Shown here: positions 12,593-25,653 of the stretch, in pieces
Numbering within the stretch: the stretch's first letter is position 1
Layout: every line of letters begins with the position of its first letter
Source of the DNA: Hybos culiciformis
Lineage: Eukaryota; Arthropoda; Insecta; Diptera; Hybotidae
DNA length: 64,000 bases
Assembly: GCA_964007475.1 (NCBI GenBank)
Contig: OZ023273.1
Span: 58,113,834 to 58,177,833 of the forward strand
Reading direction: 5' to 3'
The notes under the pieces: model-generated
The model's database searches: none
The model's input: only the letters and a program-made list of their open reading frames with translations
What the model was told of the DNA's origin: nothing
Translations under genes and position numbers: made by a program

Positions 12593-13731
12593 AGCTAGAT
12601 ACTCACATATTTTAAATTTTATTTCAAAAATTAAAATTAATAATGTTTAAAAATTATTTACAAATTACAAAAATAAAAAATTAACTTTATATTTTATTTC
12701 CAATTCAAATGAGAGGATAAAATCCAAAAAGGACGATCATACAAAAAAAATAATAATAATGTGTAAATTGGGTATATATGCTTTCAAATTCTTTTTCTAA
12801 TTTATTCTTTAAGCATAAAATATGGAATTATAATTCAATTTTATTTCAAAAGAATAAAATTTTTCTGTTTTCTTTCGTTTACCTTATTTTCTTATATAAA
12901 ATAACGGAAGTTAATTCAAGTGTAAGCTAAAGTTAGATCACGTGCAAATGATTTCCTTATTCTTTCAATAATCTTGTTTTTCCTCATATTTTCCAGCAAC
13001 AAAAGTAAAACCAAAAAAAAAAATAATAATAGTAATATTTATCAATTGATTTTTCTCTATATAAAAGTCCTTCGGATAAAAGAAAAATAAAAAAACTCTG
13101 TCCCTTTTTATTACCATTTTATATTGTTCGTATTTTTATTTTCGATTTAATTCTGTAAAAAATTTTAAAATTTGAAAGGCATGATCCAAGTGACAAAGAT
13201 GAGGTGAGATCTATGGAAATGGGGCAAAGTAACGTAATTACGTAATAACCCTAAAAAGATCTAAGATATTTGCATGAGCTTGATAACAAAGCAAAATAAA
13301 CGGATATTTTTAATATGCTTTTGCGTAAATATGTATATATACGTAAAATGCGTAAATTATACAGTCAACCTTTGACTCTTTATTATTTCCGTAGCTAAGG
13401 GCTAGAATTTTTAGTTTAATTAACTATATCTAGTTCGTAACTTTAGCTTTTCCACAATTTGATTGAAACTTGTAACTTGATTCTTCATAATGACTTTACA
13501 ACATTCCTTATCTTAAAACATTATTAATTTATAAATTTTCATGAAAATAGAACATCTTTTTTTTTTTTTGAAGATCTCAATCTATAAACAACGGAAACTT
13601 TTCTAATTTTATTTGGCACCTTAAGGAGTCATTTCCGAATTTATTTATATTCAGGAAAAAAAAAAGTTGTTTTTATTTACTTCAATTTTCTTTTAATAGT
13701 CTTAATTTAAATTTGATTAAGAAAATCATTA

Positions 13732-13748
13732 TAATAATAATAATAATC
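13732..13748. repeat. (AAT)n microsatellite
   Basis: An uninterrupted run of ATAATAATAATAATAAT. Confidence 0.8.
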
Positions 13749-13954
13749 AATAGTCATGAAATTATTTTTATCCATTTATGTTTTTTTTTATTTGGCACAT
13801 AAATACATTTTTGGAATATATTGATTTCTTTTATTTTTCAGATAAAATGGCAGAAATGATATTAATTTAATGAAATATTTAATAAACTTTATATTATGTA
13901 AGATGTAACAGAATGTTTATGTTCCGCGAAAATTCGAGAAGCATTGAATATTTA

Positions 13955-14947
13955 TGCCTTGTTTATAGCTACCACAGTAAAGTAATTTTTGGAGGAATGT
14001 TCCGGAAACCTATTCACAGCTAATTTTATCCGAAAGTAAAAAATCAACTGCAAAAAAAAAAAAAAAAAAAATTCAGATAGGAAGGAAACGTAATGAAAAA
14101 GAAACAAAAAAATAATTTTGTGAAGTAATGAAATTTTTCAGATAGCAAAAAAAAATAAATTCAATTTTCTTAATTATTTGAAAATATTTTTAAAAAATTC
14201 TTTTTACGAAAAATAGATAAAATTAATATCTTCATTTTCAGTAAATTTACTTAAATATATATAGAACTAGACGAAATACCCGGCTTCGCACGATAGTACC
14301 GAACTTATATTAATATCAAAACACTTTAATTCAGATTTTGTGCACTAAAAAAAACAGAATTTCAACATTTGTTAAATAGCCACTTCCCCGATGCCTTCAC
14401 ACATCCAGTCCTCTAAATAGTCGATTCGCGCCCAACGCTGTAATATTTTATCGGAATATACCTAAATTGCAAACCCCCCCCCCCCCCCGTTGGTGCCTCG
14501 GATCAAAAATTTCTAGTACCCTATAACCATCTCGGGCCCCAATGCTACTTAACTTCAAAACTTCAAAATTTCGAAATTTGTTGTATAGCCCCTCCAATTG
14601 AGCCCTGGGACAACGGTTGGGGGCCTCTCAACATCCAGTTTTTTAAATAGGGTTTTTCGGCTACTATATTTTATTGGAATATACCTAAATTTCAAAACCG
14701 GCTTCTAATGTAGCCCCCCCGCCGGGGCCTTGGATCAAAATTTCTAGTACCCTATAACCATCCCGGGCCCCAATGATACTTAAGTTCAAAATTTCAGCCA
14801 AATCGGTCCAGCGGTATAGGCATGATTGAGGACAGAGAACAGAGAAACAGAGAATTTTCATTTTTATTTATAAGAATATAATAACATACAAAATCGATTT
14901 TTACGGTACCATTTTTTCAGATAGGTAAATTAGCTATAAACAAGGCA
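13955..14947. mobile_element. PIF/Harbinger-type element, about 993 bp, carrying an inserted repeat
   Basis: The left end TGCCTTGTTTATAGCTA is repeated exactly, inverted, at the right end (TAGCTATAAACAAGGCA). TTA flanks both ends (13952-13954 and 14948-14950). A 3-bp TTA/TAA duplication is characteristic of PIF/Harbinger elements. The middle (about 14256-14878) is a different, more GC-rich repeat that seems to have inserted later. No transposase is visible. Confidence 0.72.
14256..14878 (+). repeat. Interspersed repeat with an internal two-fold duplication, nested in the Harbinger-type element
   Basis: It opens with ACTAGACGAAATACCCGGCT and closes with CCAAATCGGTCCAGCGG, an ACAGAGA stretch and an AT-rich tail. 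That arrangement is reminiscent of the 3' ends of non-LTR retroelements common in arthropods, although the family is my inference. A segment of about 215 bp occurs twice: TTTCTAGTACCCTATAACCA and GGGCCCCAATG are present at about 14509-14543 and again at about 14741-14775. A run of 15 C (14474-14488) lies in the first unit. Confidence 0.55.
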
Positions 14948-17900
14948 TTACGGCACCATTTTTTACAATAATACGGAAATCTGACTCTGGTATATTTTTG
15001 GATTTTTGGTAAACCAGCTGCAAAGATCCAACAAAAATTAAACCTGTTTTTCAAAACAATTCTTGATTTCAGATTATATAGATAATTAGGAATGTCAATT
15101 AATTATTTTGAAGCTAAAATTTCATTTTCATTTCTTAAATTTTTAGTTTTTAACATCCGTCCACAGGCCCGAAAGTTTGATTTCCGTCCGAGTTCGAAAG
15201 TTTGATTTCTATTTTTATTTTATTTTAGTAGAGTTAGAAATAATTGTACTATGCCTTCGTTACAAAGTTTATATTTTTTAAAGCTAAAAATCACGTTAAA
15301 TTATAACTAAATTATAATTATAAATTATACCTATATATTAAATAAACAGAAGATATCAATATTTTGTAATTTGAGGGCAAGTGTGGAAAAGTGGAGAACA
15401 TTTTTTTTTTTTTTTAATTTTTTTAACAAAATTTGATTACTTTAACTTTAATATAAAAAATAATAATCAATAAAAATAATATAAGGGAAATATTTTATAC
15501 GTTTGGGGTATATTAAAAAAGGATCAAAAATAAAAAAAAAATTAAAGGTAATTAAAGTAACTTGACAGGTTAATTATTCTTTGTAAATTAATAAATCAAA
15601 TCGGTATCAAAATATTTACTTTATTGAGTGAATGCCATTAATAAATTAAATGAACATGTTGGCATTATATTAAAATATGCTATCGGATATAAATGTATGA
15701 AAATTTTATGAGAAATAAAAATTAAATCAAAAAGAGAAATAATAAAATAATTTTATTAAGTTTAATGATTTCAATGTGATGCACACAAACATTTGTTAAC
15801 CGAAAATCTTTTTTTAAATTAATTAAATTCACCGAGAACTATTAATGTTGTTTTCATATAAATAATATCTTAGTTTACAGTAGCATCAGGTTTTGGCCAT
15901 AAAACATACTAAATTTTTGCTACAACACAATATTATAAAATTTAAAGTAAAATTATCATATAATTTAAAATCGAAGTAATAATAAGGAAGTTTCCATCAA
16001 ACAAATCTTCTTTCAAATTAAGATCTCTGATGATCCTTTTTCTAATTAATTGTTTTTTGTTCTTTTCTAAATGCTAGTATACATTTATGATATGAATAAA
16101 TGAAGTTAAATTCAACTACTCTAAAGCTCAAGAATTTATGATCCAGAAAATAAAATTTTTGAAAATTTTATTTCCATATTTTTTTTTTAACTATCATCAA
16201 CTCGTAATTATTAGTTCAATTCCCACAAAACTTGAAGAACTTAATTGATAATTAGAGTTAAAATCTAATTCATCACGAACAAACTCATTCAAATTAAAAA
16301 TGAACTGAGATGTATACAAACTAAAATAATTTAGTGTTTTTGAACCAGCTTGAAGAACTTGCTCAGATAACTCTGTGGCAAAAAGCAATAACAGCATAAG
16401 TCCAAAAAAACGATTCTTCAGGAGAGCAATTTAAAGCCATTTTTCCATATGTAAAATGATGTCAAAACCAGATTTTGCTGTTATGGAATAAGGAATATTT
16501 TCGTAAATAACTGAGCGATTATTCCAAAAAATTGACAGAATAGAAAAAAGAACACGTAGAAAAAGATGGCATTAATAACTCGATTTCGACTTAACTCGAC
16601 ATATGCTCTTATTCCTTATTACCACAGAACTGTGAACAACATTAGAGGAAGTAAATTTTGAGTTGGCCAACTCAAATCGATTAATAAACATTATTATAAA
16701 AAAAACATTCAGTTCTAGTATAGTGTGTATAGAATAGACAATTGTGACTTTTTCTTACCTAAATAATTTTCATTTTGAACCAAAATAAAAAAAAAAAAAT
16801 TACTTTCCATTATAAAAGATCGTTTATTATTATACCCAACTCAAAGTTATTGCAGAAAAAAAAAATCTTAATATAAAATAATTTGAATATTTTTAGTGTT
16901 CAACAGAAATAAAAAAAAAAATTATCCCCTTTTTTTACAATCATTATTTTTTTTTTAATTTATTAGGTGTAAAAAATATGTTTTCAAACTTTATGTAAAG
17001 TACCCTAGTATCTACTTACAAAGTTTTTTTTTATTTTATTTTATAGTAGGTATATTGCTATTTAATTATATACGGATGAAAAATTTCAAACAAAGGGGAA
17101 AGATTATAAAATACTAAATTTGAAATGGGAAAAATAGTATAACAATAATTATCAAATAGGCTTTTAAATATTTCTACTTAATTATAGAAAGGACATTTAA
17201 CAAAATAAAAGCTCTTTTGTGGTTTATTTCAGACAATTAAAAAGTGGAAAATATTCAAAATTAAATAATTTTACCTTTTATTTTGGTATTTTAATTATAA
17301 AGATTTTCACCATAATAACATATAATAAGAGCAGTATCTTATAGATTTTTTATTATACACCTTAGAAAAGAATAAATTTTTTAATTTTTTTTTATCTTTT
17401 GAAAATTAATTTTATTCAATTAAATTAAAGTACCTACTTTTTTTTTTTGGTATAATATTAATAGATAATGAAGAAGTTCATAAAATATTTAGATAAAATT
17501 TTAGATAAAATGGTTCTTATAAAAATATATATATATTATGCATGTACTTTAATATAAATATTTGTCTGGCTTGTTTAACAATTTTAACAGATATATATAT
17601 ATTCAATCTCGCATGTAAATAAAAATATTCATTGAATAATGATATTATTATAAAATTTTTAATTATAAGTATATTTAATTATATTCACAATTCACAAATA
17701 AAATATGTAAAAAAAAAAGTTTCTGAGTATAAAGTCACATAATACTACACTATAAAAATAACCTGAGTCCATGTACTCACAAACAAGCCGTATCCTACCT
17801 TGGAAAACAAATTCGGTTTTTGTTAAAGTTTTGATTAGTGTTCCTGTAAAAATTTTAAAAACATGCCTATAACAGACTATAACAACAACAAAAGCTTGAA

Positions 17901-20900
17901 AAGTTGAAATTCTGTATTCATCAAATATAAACGTTTGTAATAGACCCTTTTTAATTTTTCTTAATTATGGAATTTGATTACCTATAAAAGCAACATTTTC
18001 AAATTGCCCTATTTGGCTTCTATTGAATATACATTTGTATGTACAAGTGCATATACAGTCTATATAATTTTATGAATATGAATATATGATAACCTTTAAC
18101 ATTTAATAATTGTAGTTCAATAATATATCAATATTTATTACATACATTTCTTGATAATGTTTTTATAACAGTCAAAAGTTAATTTTTGTACTATTAAAAA
18201 TGTGTAAAAGTAAATGGTCATTATCATTACATTATCTCAATTTTCACGCAGTATGTATTTGTATTATGACTACGAAAAGTTTAGCATGAATAGATTATCG
18301 AACGCTGTGATATTCTGATAGTATAATAATATAATCAAAATATTTTTATTTTATATTAATGAATTGAAAATTAAGTAAATAATTAACAGAAATATTACGT
18401 ACCGAAAACATATTTGAAAAAATAAAAATTTTGTGAATTATTGTGAGGAGTGTGAGGACTAGTTTTGAAGCAGTCTTTTTTTGAAAATTTAGAAGCAAGA
18501 TGTTCAAATAAATCAATTTTGTGAAAATATAGAGATATGTATATTATTATTACAGTCCCTGCCTAACAAAACAACGAATTGGGTATATATGAAGTTAAAC
18601 CAAGTGTTAGTGAATTGCAATTAAAATAATAGTCGAGAATATATTTTTCGAAATATAGATTGAAAACTAACATCAGAATTTAATTTCCATGAGTCTGAAT
18701 TCGACAACTGGCGTTCCAAAATTTGATATGTAATGATTTTTTCCCTCTTTCTCATTTGAACGTCAACCTTTTGTTCTTGAGGCTTTTTTAGTGTAATGAT
18801 GACAATCAAATACACAAAATGCAATAAAAAAATGTATAAAAAAAATTAGATACTATGTACCAGACAACCACTTAAAACCTTTCAGATGAAAAAATTTTAT
18901 AATGCGTTGCCAAAATTTACCATCACAGGAAGTGCTGTATAAAAACAAAATAATTTTTTTTTTTTTTTTTATTTAACATTATCCAATATTCCGTAGATAT
19001 CGACCTTTTTTACTGCAAAAAGGAAATAGGTATTTTTTTTTATTTTCCTTTATTTTCGATGATAACTTAAATTGTTTAAACTCTAAGAAATCAAGTTAAG
19101 GCGTAAAAGAGTTTTAAATTACCGGTCGGTTCCATTAGTTTCCCATTTCAGCATGAAAAAAAGAAACATAAAAGTTACACAAAATTACAAAATGGGTTCC
19201 ATGAAATTTAATTGGAAAAATAATATCAAACCCATATTAAACCATAAGCCATATATTAAATAAGCTCATGTAATATACAATTGCATGTAAATGTACAGTA
19301 CATATGTATATAAATGTACAGAGCTTTCGAAAAATATTTCATGAAAAGTTATTAAAAATTGTGGTTCCTCAAAATTTAAAAAAAAAATTTATTTATAAGG
19401 TGATTATTAATACTATGTTAAACTATAATGTACTAAAAAGCATAGTAATAATAAGTACATTCAATAATATCATTTTGAAACTATTGCTTTTTCGTTTAAA
19501 ATTATAGGCCTTAATATTTAAAGCCATAAAACCTTGAAAACTATAGGCTTTTAGAAAATAACTTTTATAAATTTAAAAGGAAAACTTTAACACATTTAAT
19601 TGAAAAATTGATATTCCTGCAGTAATTGAGAAATTTATAAAAAGGGTTTTATCAATAATCCAGTTTTTGAAGTTCTTTTTGATTAGATGATTTAATAAAA
19701 TTTCCTTCTTGAAGGTAAAAATCAAGAAAAGTAACAAAAAAGAAATGATTAAACGTTTTTAAAATAGATTGACGTTGTCGTTCTTTTCAAAAAGTTGCAA
19801 AAATTCAAAAACAGCAATTTAGAACTGATATTTGTTCTTTTAACGAAACGCCAAAAAATCGAGGTGATAAAATAGTCTGCATTCAAATGAAAAAATGTTA
19901 AACAAAAAATATTTAAATAAAGCTAGGCTATGTTTTAATTGCCTTTTAGGTTTAATTTCAAGATTTATGTCTTGATTGTTGATCTGTAGATCTAATTTTG
20001 AATTTGTTTAAAATTAATCCTTAAATCTAAATTTTGCGATTTAGATAAATTATTTAAATATTTGTACAGTTTGAAATTCAGTTTTATGAAGTTAAGTTTG
20101 GTTAAGTGTTTTCTTCATTTTTACATTTTTTTCGTTGAGATTGTTGGTAATGCCCAAAAAAATATATAAATTTATTGTTGATAATAATATTCATCATTCA
20201 TAAAAAAAAATTTATTTTATTTACGGAAATTATTCCTAATACAACGTTAATGAAAAAATAAATTGAAATTCTAATAAATCAAGGCTAAAAAATGTAAATG
20301 GATAAGTTTTCGGGATAAATTTTTGATAGAAAAAGTTATTAATAAAAACCGGATGGGCATAAAATCCATATCAAGAAATTAAAATTTTTTTAATCTTGTT
20401 AAAAAGATATTTTTTATATAAGAAATTTCTACATTTTTCAAGTTTAATAATGATGTTGAAGAAATATATAATATATTAAGTAGTTTTATTAATGTAAGGT
20501 ATAGGAAATAAGATATTAGCGGTCGTTATTGAAATTATTACAAAGTAAATTTCATGTTTTCAAACCATTTTATCGTTACACCATCCGATCTAAGTAACTG
20601 AATTGCATATATTAAAAATATTATAATGAATGGTTAATAAATTGAAAGGTGTGTGTTATTTGTGATATTGTGCTCTTCATTTAAAAAAGTTTAATCGAAA
20701 TAAAGTGAAATCCAAATAATACTACAGTTTTAGTATTAAATTTGGGATTTAAGTTTTTAATAAATTGATTTAAAATAAAATGACAACGATTACGTTGCAA
20801 TGATAACGAAACCAGTGGCCCCTACTAGCACACATCCACAAAATCAACGAGACAGGCACAGGACATTATTTCTGCAGCACACTTAGACACATACTTTTGT

Positions 20901-20950
20901 ACCCGTAGGAATGTAAATATTGAAATTGCAATCCCTTTTTTTCTTTTTGA
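14948..20950. other. AT-rich intergenic DNA; no confident gene
   Basis: Long A/T homopolymers and simple AT-rich sequence dominate. The only stretch with coding-like complexity is on the minus strand at about 16197-16590, listed separately. No transposon ends with clean duplications were found. Confidence 0.5.
16197..16590 (-). pseudogene. Possible decayed coding remnant, hydrophobic, unrecognised
   Basis: One minus-strand frame is open for about 130 codons apart from a single TAA at 16431-16433. The upstream part reads VLFSILSIFWNN then PYSITAKSGF. The downstream part reads FFGLMLLLLFATELSEQVL and ends in a serine-rich NYQLSSSSF stretch. The composition is more varied than in neighbouring chance frames, and two hydrophobic stretches suggest part of a membrane protein, perhaps a decayed chemoreceptor. 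No family motif is recognised and no splice-linked exons are seen, so a chance frame remains possible. Confidence 0.2.
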
Positions 20951-21076
20951 ATGTCCCACAACCCCTATTTAACAACACATTCACTGGTACGCAATCAAAA
21001 GGCTAGACTAGTAATTGCGAGGCAGCAGGAAACAATTAATCAAACACCATTCTACCACCAGCTTAGGCGTCGATAA
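20951..21076 (+). CDS. Unrecognised short open frame, 41 codons, in a locally GC-richer patch
   Basis: ATG at 20951 to TAA at 21074-21076. The peptide starts MSHNPYLTTHS, has a middle rich in R and Q (VIARQQETINQ) and ends LRRR. The surrounding patch (about 20800-21080) is clearly less AT-rich than its neighbours and has CA-rich stretches. It could be a transposon remnant, a noncoding-RNA exon or a small peptide gene. No similarity, signal peptide or splice context is evident, so coding status is doubtful. Confidence 0.2.
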   Translation: MSHNPYLTTHSLVRNQKARLVIARQQETINQTPFYHQLRRR

Positions 21077-21508
21077 AAATGAATAAATAAAAATTAAAAT
21101 AGATAAATTATTTTTTTGGGTTGAACATCAAACATTTATTCCACAAACTTTAACAATTAGCTCTTATTAATGTTTTTAAGTTGGTCAGGCGTTGCTTATT
21201 ATATATTTAATAATTTTTTCATTCATCTGTTTCTTATTGTGATTAATATTCAAATTTATAATAATTACATTTCGTCACAGAGACAGAAAATTATAAAAAA
21301 AAGAAACAATAATATAAGTGTCTGTTTTGACTATACTTATAACGATTGGGATTAATTAAAGAACATAAACACATAAACTATGTAGTGTGTTAGTGTTATT
21401 ATTAATTAATACTGCTGTTATTTATCTAAGTAATTATTAGACAATGTTTATGTTTACAAAAACTTAAATGAAAATTTATTCTCAAAAAAAATTAAAAAGA
21501 GACTTATA

Positions 21509-22021
21509 AGCTGTCTACACTTCGGGTTTAAATAAGGTTTCGCAAATGTTTATAAATAGTTGTTGAGTTAAAGGAGGTTTATCATACGAAAATTTAGTTG
21601 TTTTAAAGTTGAGTTAAATGTGAGTTAAATCAGGTTCACCTGATAAATTTAATGAATATGTTCTGATTACGTAAAAAAATTAGACGTTGGGCATGTACGT
21701 TTGAATAATTAAAAAATGAAAAAACAAAATGGCTGAAAAAAAGCATAAAAATAAAATAATTTTTTTTTTTTGTGATTTTTCTTTTTAGAATTTTAATTTT
21801 AAATTAATTAATTCACGTATAGAATTTTTTTATATAATTTTTAAATTATTTTTGATTAAATTTTATTCACTAATATTTATTTAGAAATTTAACAAAAAAA
21901 AAATAAAATAAAAAAACAACAAAATTAACCCGGGTTAAAAAAAATCATGGTGTGAACAGCAATTTTCAATTGAGGGATAACCTGATTTAATTTATGAATA
22001 AAATTCCAAGTGTGGAAAGCC
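21509..22021. mobile_element. Possible degraded TIR element
   Basis: AGCTGTCTACACTTCGGGTTT at about 21509 resembles the inverse of the sequence ending near 22021 (GGCTTTCCACACTTGGAA on the other strand), about 15 of 21 positions. TTAAATCAGGTT near 21625 is mirrored by AACCTGATTTAA near 21980. No clean target duplication is visible. Confidence 0.35.
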
Positions 22022-22195
22022 TATTACTTATTAAATTTCTGTAAAGAAATTGTTTTTATATAATGTTAATGTATTTCTTTTTATTTATGGAAGCAGTCAT
22101 TTTGCTCTTAGCAAGTAACCTTCCCAGGGACCAAACGACATTGTAAATTATTGTTAACATAATTTATCTAGATAAAATAAGTTGACGTTTTTCTT

Positions 22196-22235
22196 ATATT
22201 GACTACATGAGTAATTTTACTCATGTAGTCAATAT
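22196..22235. repeat. Perfect 19-bp hairpin with a 2-base loop
   Basis: ATATTGACTACATGAGTAA is followed by TT and its exact reverse complement. It is not attached to any visible gene or transposon end. Confidence 0.9.
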
Positions 22236-23215
22236 TTTACGAATATTTCGTGGTCTTTTAAACAAATGTTGGTAACCTCGTACCCTTTTATATACAAGCT
22301 CGAAGAAAAATGTGAGTAGGTTAACAGGCAATTCAAATACAACAATTATACAACATAATAATTATTATACGGTCTCCCCTCTTGATAAATTTTAATCTGC
22401 TAGTCTTACTTTTAATTGTTAACATTTTAGAATCTAAAGAAGTCTCCAGAAAAAAATTTCCATTGTAATATAATGAAAATTTACTAACCTGTTAATTACA
22501 GAGAAATCTTTCAATTAATCCTTTACCAACTTCAATATAGCCACAACACTAAATACTAAAACATAATCATCATATAAATTACTGTACATAATTGTTTCTA
22601 ATATTGTAAGATTTTAGATTCGTATGTGTGTACATAAAAATAACCACGTTATTGATTTTGATAGAGGAATTTTAATGAAATAATAAAATGTAAAACCACA
22701 AAGTTCATAACCAACCCAATATAGTATTAAAACATTTTCTCTTTTGATTTCCATTAGATATTGTTATATAGAATTAATTTTCAGAACACATGTTCGAAAT
22801 TGCTTAACTAAAGTGGTAGGTTGGTCACATTACGGTACACCACATAACCATAACTGGGTAATTATGTAAAAATAATGTTATTTTACAAGCTGAAATATAA
22901 ATAGATAATAAATGTTTAAAGCTAAAAATATAGATAATAATGCTATTAACAATTTTTCTGTAAAGATAGCTAAATAAGTAAATCATCATTTTATTACATC
23001 CATAATAATGATAATGAGTTATCAATATTATATTATGTATAAATACCTATTAATAGAGATAACCAAAGAAAAATATTTTAATACATTTTTGTTCATTAAG
23101 ATAATATAAATTTTGGTTTTCAAATTACCTAATCTTAACTTTTACGTTAACATGTAAATTTTGTGACATCAATTATATTATTATAATTTTTATTCGAACT
23201 ACTTGAAACAAAAAG

Positions 23216-24327
23216 ATGTTACTGCGAATGTACGAATTCCGGTAAATGTGAGATTACTTTTGGTAAATGTTAATATTACAGTACATTTACCGGCCCGATT
23301 AGCCCCATTTTTGTGTAGGGCGTAGAGGGTTTACCCCTTATCCAAATAGAGGAGTGCGGGGTGGCGGGCGGGCGAAATGGTGGTTTGTCTTCCCATTTTT
23401 CTGTAGGGCGTAGAGCCTACAGAAAAATGGGACGAATCATGCCGGTAAATGGGGGTCCCGAAATAATTTATACGGACATAATTTATACGAAAAAACGACA
23501 TTATTCCTACCATACAAATGAATTACGTCGCTTTCAGGCACGTCATAATTTATAAATGAATAAAGTCGTTTTTTTTTCGTATAAATAATGTCGCTTTTAA
23601 AACGACATTATTTATCATATGAATAAAGTCGTTTTTTTTTCGTATAAATAATGTCGCTTCTAAACGAAATTATTTCTACATGAATAAAGTCGTTTTTTGA
23701 TCGTATGAATAATGTCATTTTTAAAACGACACTATTTATCGTATGTGAGTAAAAACGAATGTTGGCCGTACAAAATGTAGGTGAACTGACATAACTGCGA
23801 ATATTGTGTTCTAAGCAAAAGCGAAAGGGGGGGCAGCAGGGCGGCGGGCGGGGGGGGTTGGTCAGTGGGATTTGCGGCTGGCACAAAATTTTATCGGAGA
23901 TATTGTGAGGTACACACGGGACCAACCGCCCGCCCGCCGCCCTGCTGCCCCCCCTTCCCGTGTGTCTACCTCACAAATATTTTATCTTTTTTACTCACAT
24001 ACGATAAATAGTGTTGTTTTAAAAACGACATTATTCATACGATAAAAAAACGACATTGTTCATACGATAAATAATGTCGTTTTAAAAGCGACATTATTTA
24101 TACAAAAAAAACACGACATTATTTATCGTATGAATAATGTCGTTTTTTTTTTTGTATAAATAATGTCGCTTTCAAACGACATTATTTATCGTATGAACAA
24201 TGTCGTTTTTCTCGTATAAATTATGTCCGTATAAATTATTTCGGAGTGCCCGGTAAATGTAATGTAATATTAAAATTACGGGTTTTTAAACTCACATTTA
24301 CCGGAATTCGTACATTTACAGTAACAT
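23216..24327. mobile_element. Foldback-type element built almost wholly of palindromes, about 1.1 kb
   Basis: The outermost 37 bp at 23216-23252 and 24291-24327 are inverted copies with two mismatches. The core is TGTACGAATTCCGGTAAATG. Looser inverted similarity continues to about 80 bp. Inside are many copies of AACGACATTATTTAT and its inverse, arranged head to head. A 17-bp stem (23391-23407 with 23416-23432) surrounds GCGTAGAG. A GC-rich stem (about 23826-23862 with 23921-23955) is made of GGGCAGCAGGGCGGCGGGCG and its inverse. The arms around that stem (GTATGTGAGTAAAA and its inverse near 23745 and 23990) also pair. There is no coding frame beyond those forced by the palindromes. The architecture resembles foldback elements, but the family is not recognised. 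Confidence 0.8.
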
Positions 24328-24653
24328 ATACATATGTTAAGTAATAACGATTTATTTTTCTACTCTCTCTTGAATATTCTTGATACAATATACTTTTTAT
24401 TTTATATTGACCAGCTTTTTGAATTATTATCATGTTTTTCTGGATTCAGACTTTATTTAGATAGGTATTTCAAAATTGCCAAACATTTGTTTAAATCTCT
24501 GTTGTTTATCAGTCCTGATAATGTTTCCAATAAAAAAATAAAAATAATTACCAATAGTACCTGTTGGTATGTTCAAAACCAATCCTGAATTATTCATTCA
24601 ACATGATATGAGGTTAATACCTTGGAAAAGCAGCGAAATACATCATATCCAGC

Positions 24654-25645
24654 CAGGGTTGGACTGGCTATAAAAATTAAACCGAGAAGTTTTGGACTAC
24701 CGGCCGTTTTTTCTATATAAAAAAAAAAATTGCTTATCCACCTCTCTATATAAAAAAAAAAATTGCTTATCCACCTCTCTATATAAAAAAATGCAATGCT
24801 TATTTAGAATATAGGCCCAAATAAATACGCATTTCTATAAACACTATAGGTTCCCTAATTTTTTTAATTGAATACTATATAAAAAAAAGTATAGGAACTG
24901 AACGAAAAATTTTAAGAATTATTGTTAATTAAATTGGAATATTAGGAATAAATTAAATTAAGTAATGGAAAGGAGAATATATCTTTAACGATCCAATCAA
25001 GTGACAATAACTCCTTAACAAATTTCTAAATTTTCTGATATCATAAATGTTGCTTTTAATTTTAAAGTTTCTGGGAACACAACTAACACTATTCAAATAT
25101 AAACTTTTATGAAATCTTTTTAAATTGATTTCCAATATGGGTTTTGATCTTTAAATTTTAATAACACTTTTTGAATAAATAATCTATATTCGATTTTCTT
25201 TCCAAACATGACGATTATAAAGTAAAATTTTGGAATTGAAAACAATATTTAAATTATTTAAATCTAAGTCAAATGAGTTGCAGGACACGGAAATCTCATA
25301 CATTTCATATATTTTAGCACAAAAGAGGACTAGAGAGTTGGAATCTCATCGAATCAATTAACAAATAATTTTTATACCCTGTTTTCTTTTTTAATTAATA
25401 TATTTTTCTGAATATAACTTTCCTGTTTACAGCATTTTCAAAGTTTAATTGTTTAGCACTAAGTACCGTACTTTCGAAGCTATTATACTCTTCTTTCGCA
25501 AAATCATTTCTAAGCAAAATATATTTAAATCAGATTCCATTGTATCTTTAAAATAATTAGTAATAAAAAGTTTTAATTTATCGGCCCAAATATTACCAGC
25601 CCACCGGGAAATGTCCCGGAGTCCCGGTGCGCCAGTCCAACCCTG
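24654..25645. mobile_element. hAT-type element, 992 bp, with 15-bp perfect TIRs
   Basis: The ends are CAGGGTTGGACTGGC and its exact inverse. The 8-bp target duplication TATCCAGC lies at 24646-24653 and 25646-25653. A 33-bp unit (CTATAT, eleven A, then TTGCTTATCCACCTCT) is repeated twice without change at 24713-24778, with a partial third copy. No intact transposase is present. Confidence 0.9.
24713..24778. repeat. Two identical 33-bp tandem units inside the hAT element
   Basis: The units are 24713-24745 and 24746-24778, followed by a degenerate third copy. Their identity suggests recent expansion. Confidence 0.9.
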
Positions 25646-25653
25646 TATCCAGC

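Noticed and set aside
23608..23925. 105-codon minus-strand frame and neighbouring frames
   Set aside because: They lie wholly inside the palindromic foldback element; proline- and cysteine-rich stretches come from its GC-rich hairpin.
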